Positions 19,600-31,214 of a stretch of 32,016 bases of DNA are shown here, piece by piece (the first letter of the stretch is position 1; every line of letters begins with the position of its first letter). The translations under genes and the position numbers were made by a program. The notes beneath the pieces are model-generated. The model did no database searches, had not been told where the DNA came from, and saw only the letters and a list, made by a program, of their open reading frames with translations. Origin of the DNA: Pigoraptor vietnamica (taxonomy: Eukaryota > Opisthokonta > Filasterea). The DNA lies in the NCBI GenBank assembly GCA_943704525.1, contig CALSCQ010003064.1:1-32016 (forward strand). The letters run 5' to 3'.

Positions 19600-21572
19600 A
19601 TGGAGCCGGGGGCGCGTATGTCCACCTGTCCGTTGAACCGGCACCATGTGCTCCCAACAGAGCAGATGCCAAAGCACGTTCAGCGGTGTCGCGCGCGTTC
19701 TGGGTGGCAGGCCGACACCGCTGCACGAAGGTCAAGAGCTGCTCCCCGGAGTACCGCGTTCTTCTATGCGAAGGCGGCATCGGTCGTGTCTGTGTTTGTG
19801 CCTCCGCCAGTGCTGCGATCCATTGCGGCGGCCTCCGATGACGCCGGCGCAGTGCGCAGGGCGGAGGCGGCGCGTGCGGGCGCCGCGGGCGCCGCGAGCA
19901 CTGGCGAGGAACAGGCGCGCCTCCAGCAGGAGATTCTCGAACAGCAGCGCGCATCTCGCTTGGACGTAATTCCCGAGTCTGATGTGATGGAAATCGACGA
20001 GGCCTCTGCTCCGTTGTCCTCTCTCGTTTCGGACGGCATGTCGTTGCGAGGTGTGCCGGTGGAGGCGTGGACAGCCTTGGCTGCGCCCGTCGTTGCGGCG
20101 GTCGACGTGGCGGCCGTCCCGCCCAACGCGCTGAAGGGCTGGCTGATCGAGCACTTGCCTTCGGAAGTAACAGAAGCGGCGGATGCGACTTCTGGGGCCG
20201 ATATTGCCCTTGTGAACTACATTTACGGCTCGTTGCTCAACCCGTCGACGTCGTCGCCGGACGCCATGGCACAGGATCTCCGCGACTTCCTCGGCCCTTC
20301 GTCGCGACGGATTGTGTTGGGTCTGTGGAAGACGGCCATATTGGAGACGGTCAAGGTGCGCGGGGACGCTTGGCTCTCGACGCTGCTCGGCGGGGCGCCG
20401 CCTGCCGGCACTGTTCTCCCGCTGCCGGGGGAAACGCGCGCAGAAATGCCGGCCGCCAATGCGTCTGCGTCGATGCCCACGCAACACGCGCACATTGTCT
20501 TACGAAGCGATGGTGACGCGGCGCCCGTTGGGATCGGTGCTCGCACACGACGTCGTCGTCGTCGCGCTCGAGATCAAGTCGTGCCCCTCACGGATCGCGC
20601 ACGCCCAGTGTCTCCCAGGTCGCTCTCCGCTGCACACAAGGCGGCTTTGCACGACAAAGTTGTCGCTGCGGCCGCAAGGTTTGGCGCGCCTCCGCTTTTT
20701 ACGCTGGCGGACGTTGCGACGCCGGTGTTCCGCGCGCCGGACGCTGCCGCACAGCAGGCCTCGAACTTGCACACGGATGGCCGCCCCAAGACTCGCTTCG
20801 AGCTGATGGCCGAGGCGCGCGATTACAAGCGGCGCCGGCAGAAGTACGTGCACTTAGCGTACTAGGAGCATGCAGCCGCATGCTTGTACGATTCGTGCGC
20901 AAGGGGTGGCTGACAGCCGCCGTGTTTGCAGGTACCGTGCCCGAGGCACCGTCACTCGCAAGGCGCCGATAGATTTTGCGCGCGCGCTGGTGTCAGAGCG
21001 GATGGCTTTGTGCGAGGGGAGCGTGGCAGGTAGCGTGAATGCAGTTTTTGGACGCTGCCTTATTGCTGGGCATGAACCGTGGACCTGAGTAAGAGCGCAA
21101 TGCAGATCGCGTGGAGGCTCCCTCCGCTGGCGGTGGTTCTGAGGAAAGAGAGCATGCGGCGAGGGACAGGGATCGCGAACGCGGCGAGCGCCGTGACGAC
21201 GGGCATCGCGGTTCAAGAGAGCGCTTCGATGGAAGGGAAGGGAACAGGGAAGAGTCGGAGAGAAAGGGGGACGCGCGCGTGCGCGATTCCCGCGATAGCC
21301 GTGGCGGGGAGCGGTACGACAGAGAGCGAGAGAGAGGAAGGGACCGCAGCCGCGAACGGGAGCATGAGAGAGGCCGGGAACGTGACAGGGATCGTCGCGA
21401 CCGCAGCCGCGAACGGGATCGCAGTCGCGAGCGGGATCGGAGGGATCGCAGCCGAGGGAGGGGCGAGAAAGAGAGGGAACGGAGCAGGGGTCGCGATCGA
21501 AGCCGGGAGCGGGAGAGAAGCCGTGACCGGAAGGACGACCACAAACGGCGCAAATCGTACGGCGATCGCTGA
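19600..21572 (+). CDS. SNRNP48: U11/U12 snRNP 48 kDa protein
   Basis: Three exons: 19600-20843, 20932-21029, 21106-21572; about 602 residues, longer than the 339 of human. The N-terminal CHHC zinc finger is complete: C10, H16, H26, C30 in TCPLNRHHVLP...KHVQRC, the module that binds the U11 snRNA 5' splice-site base-pairing region. FFY follows after a short gap as in human. The second signature spans the exon 1-2 splice: AEARDYKRRRQKYRA, nearly the human motif. The C-terminus is a long Arg/Asp/Glu/Ser tail (about 120 residues of RD, RE and RS dipeptides). The middle (about residues 60-380) is low-complexity Ala-rich and unlike human. It is specific to the minor spliceosome, so its presence argues that U12-type introns persist. 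ATG 19618 is an alternative start. Confidence 0.9.
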
Positions 21573-21805
21573 ACGTCCAAGTGGTGCGGGGGCCGTGAGC
21601 ATTGTTGCGACTTCAAAGTGTCATCGAATAACCAATGAACTGTAGCAGTTTGTTTTCTTTTTTGTCTTTTTACATTTCAAATCAGCATAACGCAGAGCAC
21701 GCAAAGCGCAGCAACGCCCTGTCCAACAAAGCGCGCACGCAATTAGATATAATAGCATGTGAATCGATGTCAATGTGTAAAATCGCAGGTCTACGGAGTC
21801 CCGCA
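21573..21805. other. intergenic between convergent SNRNP48 and OSGIN
   Basis: Short AT-richer stretch with the two 3' UTRs. CGAATAACCAATG near 21624 could include a weak polyadenylation signal for SNRNP48. No gene is seen. Confidence 0.4.
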
Positions 21806-23444
21806 TCACCCGTTGAGCGCCGCAGTCCGCACAATGTGGCTGGCGACGCCGATGGGACCACCGAGCACGAACCGCACAAAGTTGTCGCCCACGAGAGGGC
21901 CCACCGCAAACAGGCCTTTCGCCGCGTCCGTCTCAAACGTGAACGGATCAACGACGATGGGATTCTTCTTCCAGTCCACGTCGCGCTCGGCGTCCCTCGC
22001 AAGGCGGGCGCGTATCTCCGGCTCGACATACGACAGGCAGGGCTTGATGCCAATTAGTACAGCCACTTCGTCCGCCGTTACCGAGACCATTTCTCCGCCC
22101 GACGCCCGAAATACGCACGCGCCAGACGGTTCGATGTGATCGAGGCGGTGGCCGGGCAGCGGTGCGTAATGGCCGCCCGTCGCAGGGTCGAACGTGTCCC
22201 CGCCACGCATCAAACTGAGAACGCGGTGGTAGTCGGCGTAACCACTCTTGGGCAGCGACGCAATGACATACGACGGCGAGTGCGGGTTCTCGACAAACGC
22301 GTGCACCACGCGCATGCCGCGTGACAGGCCCAGCAGGACGGCGTCTGCAGCCGCGAGACCTCCCCCAACGACAACGAGCGCCTTCTGCGACAGCTGCGGC
22401 TGCGGCGGCTCGGCAAAGCTGCCGGCGCACGACAGTTCCTTCAGGCGATGGCGCACAAAGGGCAGGTGCTCGCCTTCGACGCCCATCTGCTTCGCAGCAT
22501 CAAACGTGCCGGTGGCGAGAACGACGCGGTCCGCCGTGATGATCACCGGCACGCAGCTGTCGCCGTCGGCCAGAAGGCGACGGCCGCGGACAATCCACCG
22601 CCGGCCACCGACAGGGCCCTCCACGACGCTGTCCACGTGCACACCCGACACGAAATTATGCTCGAGACCCATCTTCCGCACAAACGCGTCGTAATACAGG
22701 CCGACATCCCCACGTTGCATGCGCTCCGTCGTCGCCGGGTCGCGCCCGGTGTCCTTGAACCACTGCGAGACCGTGTACGAAGGAAGGCCCATCCACTCGC
22801 CGCAGCTGCGCAGAGAAAACAAGGGGATATAAAGTGAGCACCAAGGCACAGAGGTCCGAAATCCCGACGAAAGAAGCTCAAACCCGACACTCACCTCAGA
22901 CTGCACATGCTCGGGTGCATATCCCTCCAGCTCCCGCCCACGGGGCCGCTTCCCAGCACAACGTGCGAGATTTGCCGCGTTGCGTCCTTGCGCCACTCGA
23001 GACGCGAGGGCTCCTCATCGCCCATGTCCGCATTCGGTCGCTGCAGCGTGTCGAAGAGCACGGACACGGGATTGTTCGATCGGCCCCACAGGCCTTCGCT
23101 AAGCGCCTCGAGATCCTGTTCGAGCAACGACAGGCGAGAGGATGCCAGCCGGTTGTGAAGGAAGGGGATGGGGTGCGATCCCGCGGCGTCGCTGTAGTAC
23201 GGCCAGTTCCCGGCCAACAAAAATGAGAGGAAGACGCCCGCGGGTCCATTGCCTGCCACGCGCACAAACATTTGTTAAGACATGGATCCACTCGAGCACA
23301 ATGTCATACAATGCCAAAATAATGAGCACACGTACCGATGACGGCAACGTCCACGTCGATGTTCGTTTCGGAATGGTCTTGCGAGTGCGCGTTCGACGGA
23401 GCGTCTCGTCGCGCCCCCGCGTCTTCGTAGAAGTCGGGTGCCAT
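21806..23444 (-). CDS. OSGIN: OSGIN-like FAD/NADPH-binding protein
   Basis: Three exons, transcription order: 23444-23336, 23252-22895, 22805-21806; about 488 residues, close to the 550 of animal OSGIN1/2. The FAD-binding GxGxxG (VAVIGNGPAG, G37-G42) is split by intron 1, and the splice rebuilds it exactly. Family landmarks follow: AGNWPYY, LEQDLEALSEGL, GRSNNPVSVLFD, GEWMGLP, HNFVSG, VLATGTFD, a second Rossmann motif VVVGGGLAAADAV, NPIVVDPFT, and LVGDNFVRFVLGGP. Members resemble class B flavin monooxygenases; in animals they are NRF2-induced stress and growth regulators. Substrate here is unknown. ATG 23452 also precedes but is in another frame, so 23444 is preferred. Confidence 0.93.
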
Positions 23445-23880
23445 TCGGGCATCAGCGCGCCCGGTCGGGCCCTGACACATTCGTCAACAGCACCGAGTCA
23501 CGCAGAATTGTCGAAGCGAAAGAAGAGAGAATGCTATGCACTCTGGCGATCACAAACGTTTGAAGGTTTTTTGGCGCGCAACGGAGAATCAGAGAGTGGA
23601 GGAATGACGTGGCCTGCTCTGACGAGAAGAGAGTCGCGTGCAAAAAAAAGATGCACAATGAAAGCAATCACAAAAGGAAAATGGTACTTTCGCCGACTTT
23701 CATGCCGCTGTTAGTGCGTGTCGGTGAGCGAAAGTGCGTGTGCCGGTGTGTGTGTGTGTGTGTGCTGGGTAGTCGCGTGCCGAGAGGTGTGCTTTTTTTG
23801 TTCGGCATGCGCGCCGACACGCCGTCCATACAATTTCCATAGTGAATAATTGGCGCCGGCCGAACATTGAGCACTGTGCA
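23445..23880. other. 5' flank of OSGIN
   Basis: Promoter side of OSGIN on the minus strand. It includes a GT microsatellite at 23744-23764. No gene is seen. Confidence 0.4.
23744..23764. repeat. GT dinucleotide repeat
   Basis: About ten GT units in intergenic sequence upstream of OSGIN. Confidence 0.85.
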
Positions 23881-23939
23881 CATTCCCTGCATTTTTATGG
23901 CCTTTGCTCAATTTGCGAGCCCCTTTTCAAGGACCGCCA

Positions 23940-25420
23940 GAAGCCTCTTAATCAAACTCAGCGGCGAAAAATTTTCCGAAGATTGTCTAATACATTTTGT
24001 ATGTATTTGTAATTTAGTATACAATATTTCTTTACAATAAAAATTTAAAGGAATCGTGTTCATATGCTTCATTGCTAATATGAGAAATAAGCTGATTTTG
24101 ATTTTCGAACAACCTGACTTCTTTGAATAATCATTCAAAAGATTACATATTCAAAATATATACTAATCAGTACAGCAATGTATATTCTTTTGCTGATAAT
24201 ATTTTGCGCTTAATTTGGTACTTTTACATTAATATTGGACATCACGATTAAGTATATATACTCTCTCGTGGCGTGATTCCCAGGGCATGTGTGCGTGTCC
24301 ACGTTTCTGATTGGTCAATTGTCTTGCGACTGTAACTGGGCAGTACCCCCTGAACGATATTTTGTACAGGCAGTTGCCTGAAGCCGTGCCGCGGCCTTGC
24401 CAGGCCCTGACTCGCCGACTGACCGTCGCCCGCGCCGGCGGCCGACTGCCCGGGGGAACTCGCCGTCCATGGCACGCGGCGACTGGCCGACTGGCTGAAC
24501 TTGGCCAATTGGACACGGCTGAGGTGGCAGTCGCCGGCTGACCCGTACTAGCCACGGCAGGCGTCACTGGGTGCCGATTGCCGCGGGCACCCCGGACTGA
24601 CCGGCGCTGGCCGCCAGCCCGGCCGGTGCTCGCCGGAGCCGTGTGGCGCCCGGCTGGCGCCACTGGGCCGTGCGGGCCCCGGGCCGGCCGGCCGACCGCC
24701 CGGGCCGGCCGTCAGACTGGGAACTGAGGCCGCGTCGGTACTTTTGCAGTAGGCCGGATCAGTGTACTCAAAAAATGACATGGTCCACAATGAACCCGGA
24801 GTACGATTGCCGCCACTGTGAAATCCACGTTTCCCATGGCAGCACTGATTTATTCTCCGACTGAATCCCGGATGAGGGATTTGTTCGATCGATGCAATTG
24901 GACTCCAACCCGTTGTATGGTTGGGCCGGTGCATTCCACGTGCTGGGTTCTGATTCCGTTCCACTTCAATGAACACGAGAGATGAAAGTACAAGTGTTTA
25001 AAAATTTAGAGACTACGATGCGGTGCCTTTTATTTTGTATGAAAAAATGTACCGAGTAGCACTAATTTTAATAGTCAGCTAGGCTGTGTTTGGTAAACTG
25101 TCCATCGGCGATGAGACTTACCGAACCAATCAGATGCGTTTGTTTATGGAAATTAAATTTTCCATCTCGATTACGTCCTGTTTTGGCAGGGTGATCGGTG
25201 ATGAAAATTTGGAGCGTGTGTGAATGGACATTTGGAAAGCTCCTCCTTACTCCTTTACAAAAAATAAAATAAATACATCGTGGTAATAAATTTACATAAC
25301 TATGAGATTAGTATGACTCATAATTCATCTTCTCCAAGAAAATAATTATAAATAAATGAATAATCCACACACAAAGCATGCGTGGAATTTGTCTTTGTTT
25401 ATTAAAGGAATCGCGATTGT
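23940..25420. other. AT/GC compositional mosaic without genes
   Basis: Two strongly AT-rich stretches (about 23940-24260 and 24990-25420) enclose a very GC-rich block (about 24380-24720) full of degenerate CCGRCTGRCCG-like motifs, then intermediate sequence. The change of base composition is abrupt compared with the flanks. The near-identical 15-mers GGTACTTTTRCAKTA at 24217-24231 and 24737-24751, exactly 520 bp apart, bracket the GC-rich block. No protein family, terminal inverted repeat or RNA gene was recognised. It could be an old mobile-element remnant, a centromere- or origin-like segment, or transferred DNA. Confidence 0.45.
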
Positions 25421-25924
25421 CCGCATTACCAAAACTCGGTTTGGTCGCTGTTTTCAAACACTGTTTGAGTGGGGATCCTCCGAAGTCATCCATCCATCTA
25501 TGGCCCATCCCATCCATTCCTTGGGCGCGCGCCGAATTTTTTGTGCGTGTGGGGGGGAGCCTGTGCATTGTTCGCCTGCCCCTTCCATTCTTTGGGACCG
25601 GCTTCGTGCCCCACCCGTCGTGCAACCTTTTCGACGCTTTTTATCCGACGAAACAAACGTTTACGTGAAACGGCATCTTCGGGTGTTAAAACCTCCTAAT
25701 CCTGGGCGTGCGTTTTCTCAAACTTCGGCGCGAAGACGTGAACGTCATCTCGTCCACTGCAAAAGAAGCGAAAGACGCCGGCTTTCTTCACGCCCAACCG
25801 TTTCTTTCCGACGAACGCGCGGTCTATTTGGTCGAGTCAACGTCGCGTTGCTCTTTAATTCGACTTTTGCGCGGCGAAGAGTGGCGAGGAAGGAGGCCAT
25901 GACGCCTCGCGATCGGTCTGTACA
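25421..25924. other. 5' flank of the forkhead gene
   Basis: Presumed promoter/5' UTR. No clear TATA box, E-box or other gene is seen. Confidence 0.4.
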
Positions 25925-27496
25925 ATGATGCACGCGGGCGACGTCCTCGTTGCGCGTTGTCCCGAGAGTGCCGTCGGGGCGAACGAGCAGGCTGTCGCGA
26001 CTCTTTTGCGGCTTGCGAGGGTCGAGTGCGTCGTTGTGGATCCAATGGAAGAGCGGTTGGAGAGCCCGACTGTGAAGCGAAATAGAGAAGAGGACGAAGA
26101 GGCGCGCGGGAAAGGGGGCAGCGCGCAACAAGAAATGCCTTCGAGTGGGACCGTTGCGGACCCCATTGGGCCACCTCCGGCAAAACGCCCGCGCCTATCG
26201 CCAACACCGCCGGCGGACGCGCCGCCGGATGCGGTAGAACCCGTTACTGAGGCTGCGACGAAGGGCGGCAATGCGTCGGCGGCGCCAATAGCTGCGCTAC
26301 GGGGCGCTCCTGCCGGCGAGAGCGGTGGCGAGCAGTCGCTGCGGTCTTCGGCGAGCCCGGCCATCCAAGACGAGCCCGAGGACGACGCATCGGGAGACAG
26401 CGACGACAACTCGAGCGGAAAGGAGGGGGAGACGACCGGGTCTGCGAAGCCCCCGCTGTCGTACATTGCGCTCATCACGCAGGCCATCATGAGCAGCCCG
26501 GCCAAGAAGATGACGCTGAACGAGATTTACAAGTACATCTCGGACAACTATCCCTACTACCGCACGGCCAAGAGCGGCTGGCAAAATTCAATCCGGCACA
26601 ACCTCAGCCTCAACGACTGCTTCGTGAAGGTCGTGCGCGCGCGGAACGACCCCGGGAAGGGAAATTACTGGACCATCGACGCTCTCCACCAGCCCGTTTT
26701 CACCGACGGCAATTACAAGCGGCGGAAGCGCACGCGTCGGCCGGATGCGGCCGTGCAACCCGTCTCGGAGCTCGTCGCACACGCTGCGCAAAGCGGTCTC
26801 CCGCCTCCCTTCGGCTTTCCGCCGTCCGGCGGGCCCATGCACCCTCACCTGTGGCGCCCTTTCAGCGCGTACGACGTTGCGCCGGGCGGACACGACGCGC
26901 ACGGGGCGCCCGAGCACGGCTACCCGCCCCTCGGCCCCGTCAACTACATGGCCATGATGGGCTACGGGATGATGCCGCCGCCCCCCATGCAGTACATGCA
27001 GGCGGGAGAGCAGGTGTGGCAGGGCGATTCCCAAGCAGGCGCGCCGCCGCTCGTCGCACCGAATTCGGACGCCCAGCACGCCGTCGGCGGCGCCCGTTCG
27101 GAGGGCAGCGCCGGCGGTCGCCAGGGCGGCGCGGGTGCCATGGGAAGTCAGGCGGCGTCGTATTCTGGACACCCAGGGTATGCGCGCTGGCCCGGCGAGC
27201 CCCCCTCTGGCCTGTTTGCTGGGGGCATGCCTCCGATGTTTGCGCCCGCAGAGTACGGCCAGGGCCATCCGGGGACGGCGTCGTTCCGCGCAATGGGATA
27301 CGGAATGGCGCCTCCCCCGCCGATGTCGTACTACGCCGACCCGTCGGCGCCCGGATTCATGTTCGCGCCGTCTGGTCCCCCCTCGCACATGTACGGCATG
27401 CATCACTCGGCACTTCCGCGGCCGCCGGCGTCGTCGAATCCGTCGGCGGGCGACCTGCCGGGGCCTACCAACGCGCCCTCTGCGGCCGGGCGATAG
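25925..27496 (+). CDS. forkhead (FOX) transcription factor
   Basis: A single exon of 523 residues starts at a double ATG. The forkhead winged-helix domain spans about residues 176-272: [14 protein letters not shown], the helix 3 recognition segment [19 protein letters not shown], and wing 2 with [11 protein letters not shown] followed by [10 protein letters not shown]. The wing 2 layout is closest to animal class I FOX proteins (A-E type), but I cannot fix the subfamily. The N-terminus is acidic and Pro/Ser-rich. The C-terminal 250 residues are rich in Pro, Gly, Met, Tyr and Ala, typical of a disordered activation region, with two related PPPPMQYM and PPPPMSYY segments. It should bind RYAAAYA-type sites in the nucleus. 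It has no intron, unlike most neighbours. Confidence 0.95.
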   Translation: MMHAGDVLVARCPESAVGANEQAVATLLRLARVECVVVDPMEERLESPTVKRNREEDEEARGKGGSAQQEMPSSGTVADPIGPPPAKRPRLSPTPPADAPPDAVEPVTEAATKGGNASAAPIAALRGAPAGESGGEQSLRSSASPAIQDEPEDDASGDSDDNSSGKEGETTGSAKPPLSYIALITQAIMSSPAKKMTLNEIYKYISDNYPYYRTAKSGWQNSIRHNLSLNDCFVKVVRARNDPGKGNYWTIDALHQPVFTDGNYKRRKRTRRPDAAVQPVSELVAHAAQSGLPPPFGFPPSGGPMHPHLWRPFSAYDVAPGGHDAHGAPEHGYPPLGPVNYMAMMGYGMMPPPPMQYMQAGEQVWQGDSQAGAPPLVAPNSDAQHAVGGARSEGSAGGRQGGAGAMGSQAASYSGHPGYARWPGEPPSGLFAGGMPPMFAPAEYGQGHPGTASFRAMGYGMAPPPPMSYYADPSAPGFMFAPSGPPSHMYGMHHSALPRPPASSNPSAGDLPGPTNAPSAAGR

Positions 27497-27994
27497 GCGG
27501 TGGTGTCTGTTGCGCCCTCTGCAGTTCGCGTGTGCTTGCGTCCGTTTGCGTTTGCAGTGTGTGCGATGCGTTTTCGCTTTTGACCTTCGAGATGTGCATC
27601 TCGTTTGTTGTCGCCGGCCGCCACTCGAGTCAACGTTTGGTGGACATCTTACGGCTCGTTGAGTAAACTTTTGAGAATTGTTTTCGTCAGGACTGATAAC
27701 AGATGATCGATATATCGGTCTCAATGCAACTCACTATCCCGGCTCGCTCTCTCGCCTCCCGCCGAGTCGATGGGGCTTGAACCCCGAATGACTGCCACGA
27801 ACTGCAGTCTCTCCTTCCGCCGAGCAAAGAGAAAGTGCTTCACCTTTCGCAATTGCTCGTGCACGACATGGGTGCCGGCGACGTTGTCCTACTACTGAGT
27901 GGACTGATGACCGGCAGGTCCCGGCAGCGTTACAGAGTCGGCAAACTTGATAGGAAGCCTCTCTTTCATCAGTACCGCTGGCGCACTCACTCGC
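27497..27994. other. intergenic, forkhead to FAR1-like gene
   Basis: Forkhead 3' UTR and FAR1-like promoter. A perfect 10-bp palindrome CGATATATCG lies at 27708-27717. No mobile-element terminal repeat was recognised here. Confidence 0.4.
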
Positions 27995-30768
27995 ATGGCC
28001 GAACAACGCGACGCACCACCCGCTGCTGCCGGCGCGGCCCCGGCAGACCATGCATTGAGAGAAGATGCGGTCGATGATGCGCCTGCGCCGTTTGTGGGCC
28101 AGTTCTTTCCATCGTTCGATGCCGCTTTTGCGTACGTGTCGGCCTACTGCCAGGCCAAGGGCCACCACTGTCGTCTGGGGCGTGTGCGCAACGTGGGCGA
28201 CCGCGACGAGGCCGGCGCATCGGAACCCGCGGCGCGTTACATTGCGTGCAAGTGCGAGGGCAAGCCGAAACCGACCAAGGGGAAGGGAGATTCGAAGAGC
28301 ATCCGCACACAGTGCAAGTTCACCGTGTCTCTCTACAACCGCGGAGCGTCGTGGGAGGTGAAGCACATGGTCCTCGCACACAACCACCCGCCACTGTCTG
28401 CGCCGGTCGTGGCCGCACTCAAGTTCCGCGGCCGTCCGCCGCCTGAAGACGTGCGACAGCTCGTGCTTACGCTTGACGATGTGGGGCTCTCGGCGCCGCA
28501 AACGTATGCGGTGTTCTCGCGGGTGTTTGGGGAGGAGGCAAGGCAATGGACGGAGGAGGATGTACGCACGATACTTGCGCGCGAGGGGAGGGACAGGGCG
28601 TCGGATGCCGCGCGGCTGTTTGCGGCTCTAAAGGTGTGTGTCCTCCGTTGTGATGCCTTGCCCACAGCGCCTGACTCTTGGATTTTTTTGTTGCAATGCA
28701 GCAACTTTCAGACGAAGATCCCGCCTTCTTCCTGTCGTTCGAGACCGACCCGCACATGCGCGTGCGTCGCCTCATGTTCATGTCGCCCACCAACCGCGCC
28801 AACTACGTCCGCTTTGGCGACGTCGTCTTTCTCGACGCGTCCCTCACTTCGAACCGCTTCCGAATGCCCCTCGTGACATTCTCAGGCGTCAACGACGACG
28901 GCCTTGCGTGCGTGTTTGGCGTCGCGATTCTTCCTTCCGACGGCCAGGAGGACCTCGCGTGGGCGTGCGCGACCCTACGACACGGCGGATACGACACAGC
29001 CCCCTCAGTCGTGTACACGGGGACGGGTGCTTCCTTGCAAGCGGCGGTCGCTTCCGAGTTTCCCGCAGCAAAGCACCTCTTGTCCCCGTTCATGTTGCCC
29101 ATGGATGCGTCGCGTCGCCTGGGTGCGCTGCTGGGAGTGGAGGGAACGGCCGCCCTCTCTGCGGCGCTGGAAAACGCGCGCAAGTTGGACGCAGCACTGC
29201 AGTTTGACGAGGCACTCGCGGCGATTGCAGCGGACCCTCGATTTCGGGAGGCTTCTGTGTTTGTGTCGGAACTGCAAGCCGTCAAGGCAAGTCCTCCTTC
29301 TGGTGCCGCTGTGCGCTTCCGTCGTTCCTGTTGTCCTTCTTCGTGCCGGTTTGGAGACGCTCTCAGCTGACGTCTCCGTTGTGGCGCTCCTGTCGCAGTC
29401 ATGCTAAGTCGCCTCTCGCTCTGTCAAATGTCGCAGGAGAAATGGGCGAATTGTCACGTGCGCGACGTCCCGATGGCGGGACTGCGCTCGAAGCGAAGGC
29501 AGGAGGCGCTGCACCAGCTTGTCCGGACGCACGCCACGGCCGCCACTCCGCTGCGAGAATTTCTCGCCGCCCTCGATTTGACTTACGCAAAGGACGGGTT
29601 CGTGGGCCAGTCGGGCGCGTCCCGGCAGCAGCCGCACGCGAGTGGTGCGGGTCTGACGATGGGCGGGGTGGGCGAGCATGCCGGGCGGCCGACGCTCTCG
29701 GCCTTTGTGTCATCGAGGACAGGACGGGAGCTGGTACAGTCCGTCGCCTACGCCGTACAGGCGACGGATCAGAAGATGCCGGTGCCCGGTGTGCTCCCCT
29801 CGCCGAACGTACCTGCAGTGGGCGCAAGCTTTGCGGACCCTCGGCACGTGTTTGGCCTCCACGTGGGCGCGCCCGCACCGCCACTCGACGCCTTCTACGC
29901 GTACGGTGGGGTTGTTACCGGGGAAGAAGAGCCCATCTGCGACGTGGCCGCGAAGGCCTCCGGCGGCTGTAGGGACGCGTCGGCGGCGATGTTTGTGCAC
30001 GCATTGATGCAGTCCAGCGCGACGGCGGCGCTCGTGTCTCGCGGAGCTGCCGACGCGGTCGAGCGCATGCTGTCCGGGCCGGTTCCCGTGGGCTGCCTGC
30101 GGACGTTCCGCGTATGGCTCGCCAGGCCCATTCCGTCGCGCGCGGCCGTGCAAGAATTCGATCCGCCGTGGAAGGCGGACTGGAAGGCGGCGGAGGCTGC
30201 CGGGCGCACCGTGTCGTTTGTGCGCGTCGGTCCCGGCGCGCTCGATTATGTCAAGCGGTGCTCGTGCCGCACGCCCACCCACAAGGGGTACCCGTGCCGG
30301 CACATATTCGCGGTCGAAGCGCACGTCAAGGCGGCTGCGGGCGTGGACATGCGTCTTGTTGCGGAGCGGTGGCTTCGACGACCACTGTGTCAAGTCACGA
30401 AGGCCATCGGGGCTGCGTGCCTGCGCCCGCCAGCCGCACCGCGTTCCGTCGCCGCTGCCGCCGAGGATGTGCCTGTGGCGACGTGGCAGCAGCGCACGCG
30501 AGCGATAATCATGGCGCGCGCGTCCATGCTGGCGTGGCACGTTGGGCAATTTGGCGGAGAGGCAGAGGCCGGTGTCGTTCTTCGTCGCCTAGAGCAGATT
30601 GAGAAGTACGTGGACGGTGTTGCTAGCGACGCTGTTGTGGACGAGAGCGATGAGGAGAGCCAGGTGGACTACGATGACGGCGACGATGTGCGCACGGGTC
30701 GCAGGCGGTCTGCCTTGGGCCAGAGGGGCCGTCCGGCTAAGCGTGTGCGCGTCTCGAACGTTCAATAA
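27995..30768 (+). CDS. FAR1/MULE-transposase-derived protein with SWIM finger
   Basis: Three exons: 27995-28633, 28702-29286, 29437-30768; about 851 residues. Residues about 30-130 form a FAR1-type (WRKY-GCM1) zinc-binding domain with CKC, a later C and an HNH pair (LAHNHPP). The MULE transposase domain follows: DPAFFLSFETD, then VVFLDASLTSNRFRMP with the first catalytic Asp at D258 and GVNDDG. Where active MULEs have TDRD and WH motifs, this protein reads VYTGTGASL and LLSPFML, so the second Asp and the histidine are missing. A SWIM finger near residue 685 is intact (CSCRTPTHKGYPCRH). An acidic stretch and an AT-hook-like RGRPAKR end the protein. Intron 2 uses a GC donor (AAG then GCAAGT). 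No flanking terminal repeats were seen. This looks like a domesticated, FHY3/FAR1-style DNA-binding regulator rather than a live transposon; the host function is unknown. Confidence 0.85.
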
Positions 30769-31214
30769 GATGTGTACCGATGCAACAGCCAGAGAGAGTG
30801 GCGTCGCATATTGGCTAAACAAAACGCCTCGCTTGTCGCTCACACGCCTTTGTGTATTTGAGGCACAAAACTTGCTCGGGCATCGCTTATAAACAGCCAT
30901 GCACCTGGTGACGCACTAGTGGGAGCTCGCTTAGATTCGCCACGAGAGACTGAACAAGCGCCCGCACGGACATAATCCAGCGCACAGCGCAAGACCCACC
31001 TGCGAGTGGACACACTGTCGCATCCCGTGCTCGTGGAATCCTACAGCACTGGTCGCTTCGTTCAGTCTCCGTGGAACACTGCCGCAGACACGGCCCGCAG
31101 AGTGTGCGTGCGTGCAGTCGGCGGGGACGCGCACCACCAGCGTGGATCACAAAAGCACAAGTACCTATCGCAAAGGAAGGCACCGATGTAGACGCGATGA
31201 TCGAGAGCCTTGCT
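30769..31214. other. intergenic between convergent FAR1-like and SUGP1 genes
   Basis: Holds both 3' UTRs. The FAR1-like stop codon overlaps an AATAAG that might be a weak polyadenylation signal. No gene is seen. Confidence 0.4.

Noticed and set aside
21213-21602. Minus-strand frames across the SNRNP48 tail
   Set aside because: Shadows of the RD/RE/RS-encoding repeat.
24229-24976. Overlapping minus-strand frames of 142-144 residues in the GC-rich block
   Set aside because: Arg/Pro/Gly-rich composition follows from the degenerate repeat; no domain, start context or conserved motif is seen.
25146-25165. Inverted repeat ATGGAAATTAAATTTTCCAT considered as a mobile-element end
   Set aside because: No matching terminal copy or target-site duplication was found on the other side of the AT/GC mosaic, and similar AT palindromes are common by chance.
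27708-27717. Palindrome CGATATATCG considered as a terminal repeat of the MULE-like gene
   Set aside because: It is short, and no partner was found downstream of 30768; MULE ends are usually much longer.
26588-27724. 378-residue minus-strand frame over the forkhead gene
   Set aside because: Antisense shadow of the GC-rich forkhead coding sequence, dominated by Arg and His.
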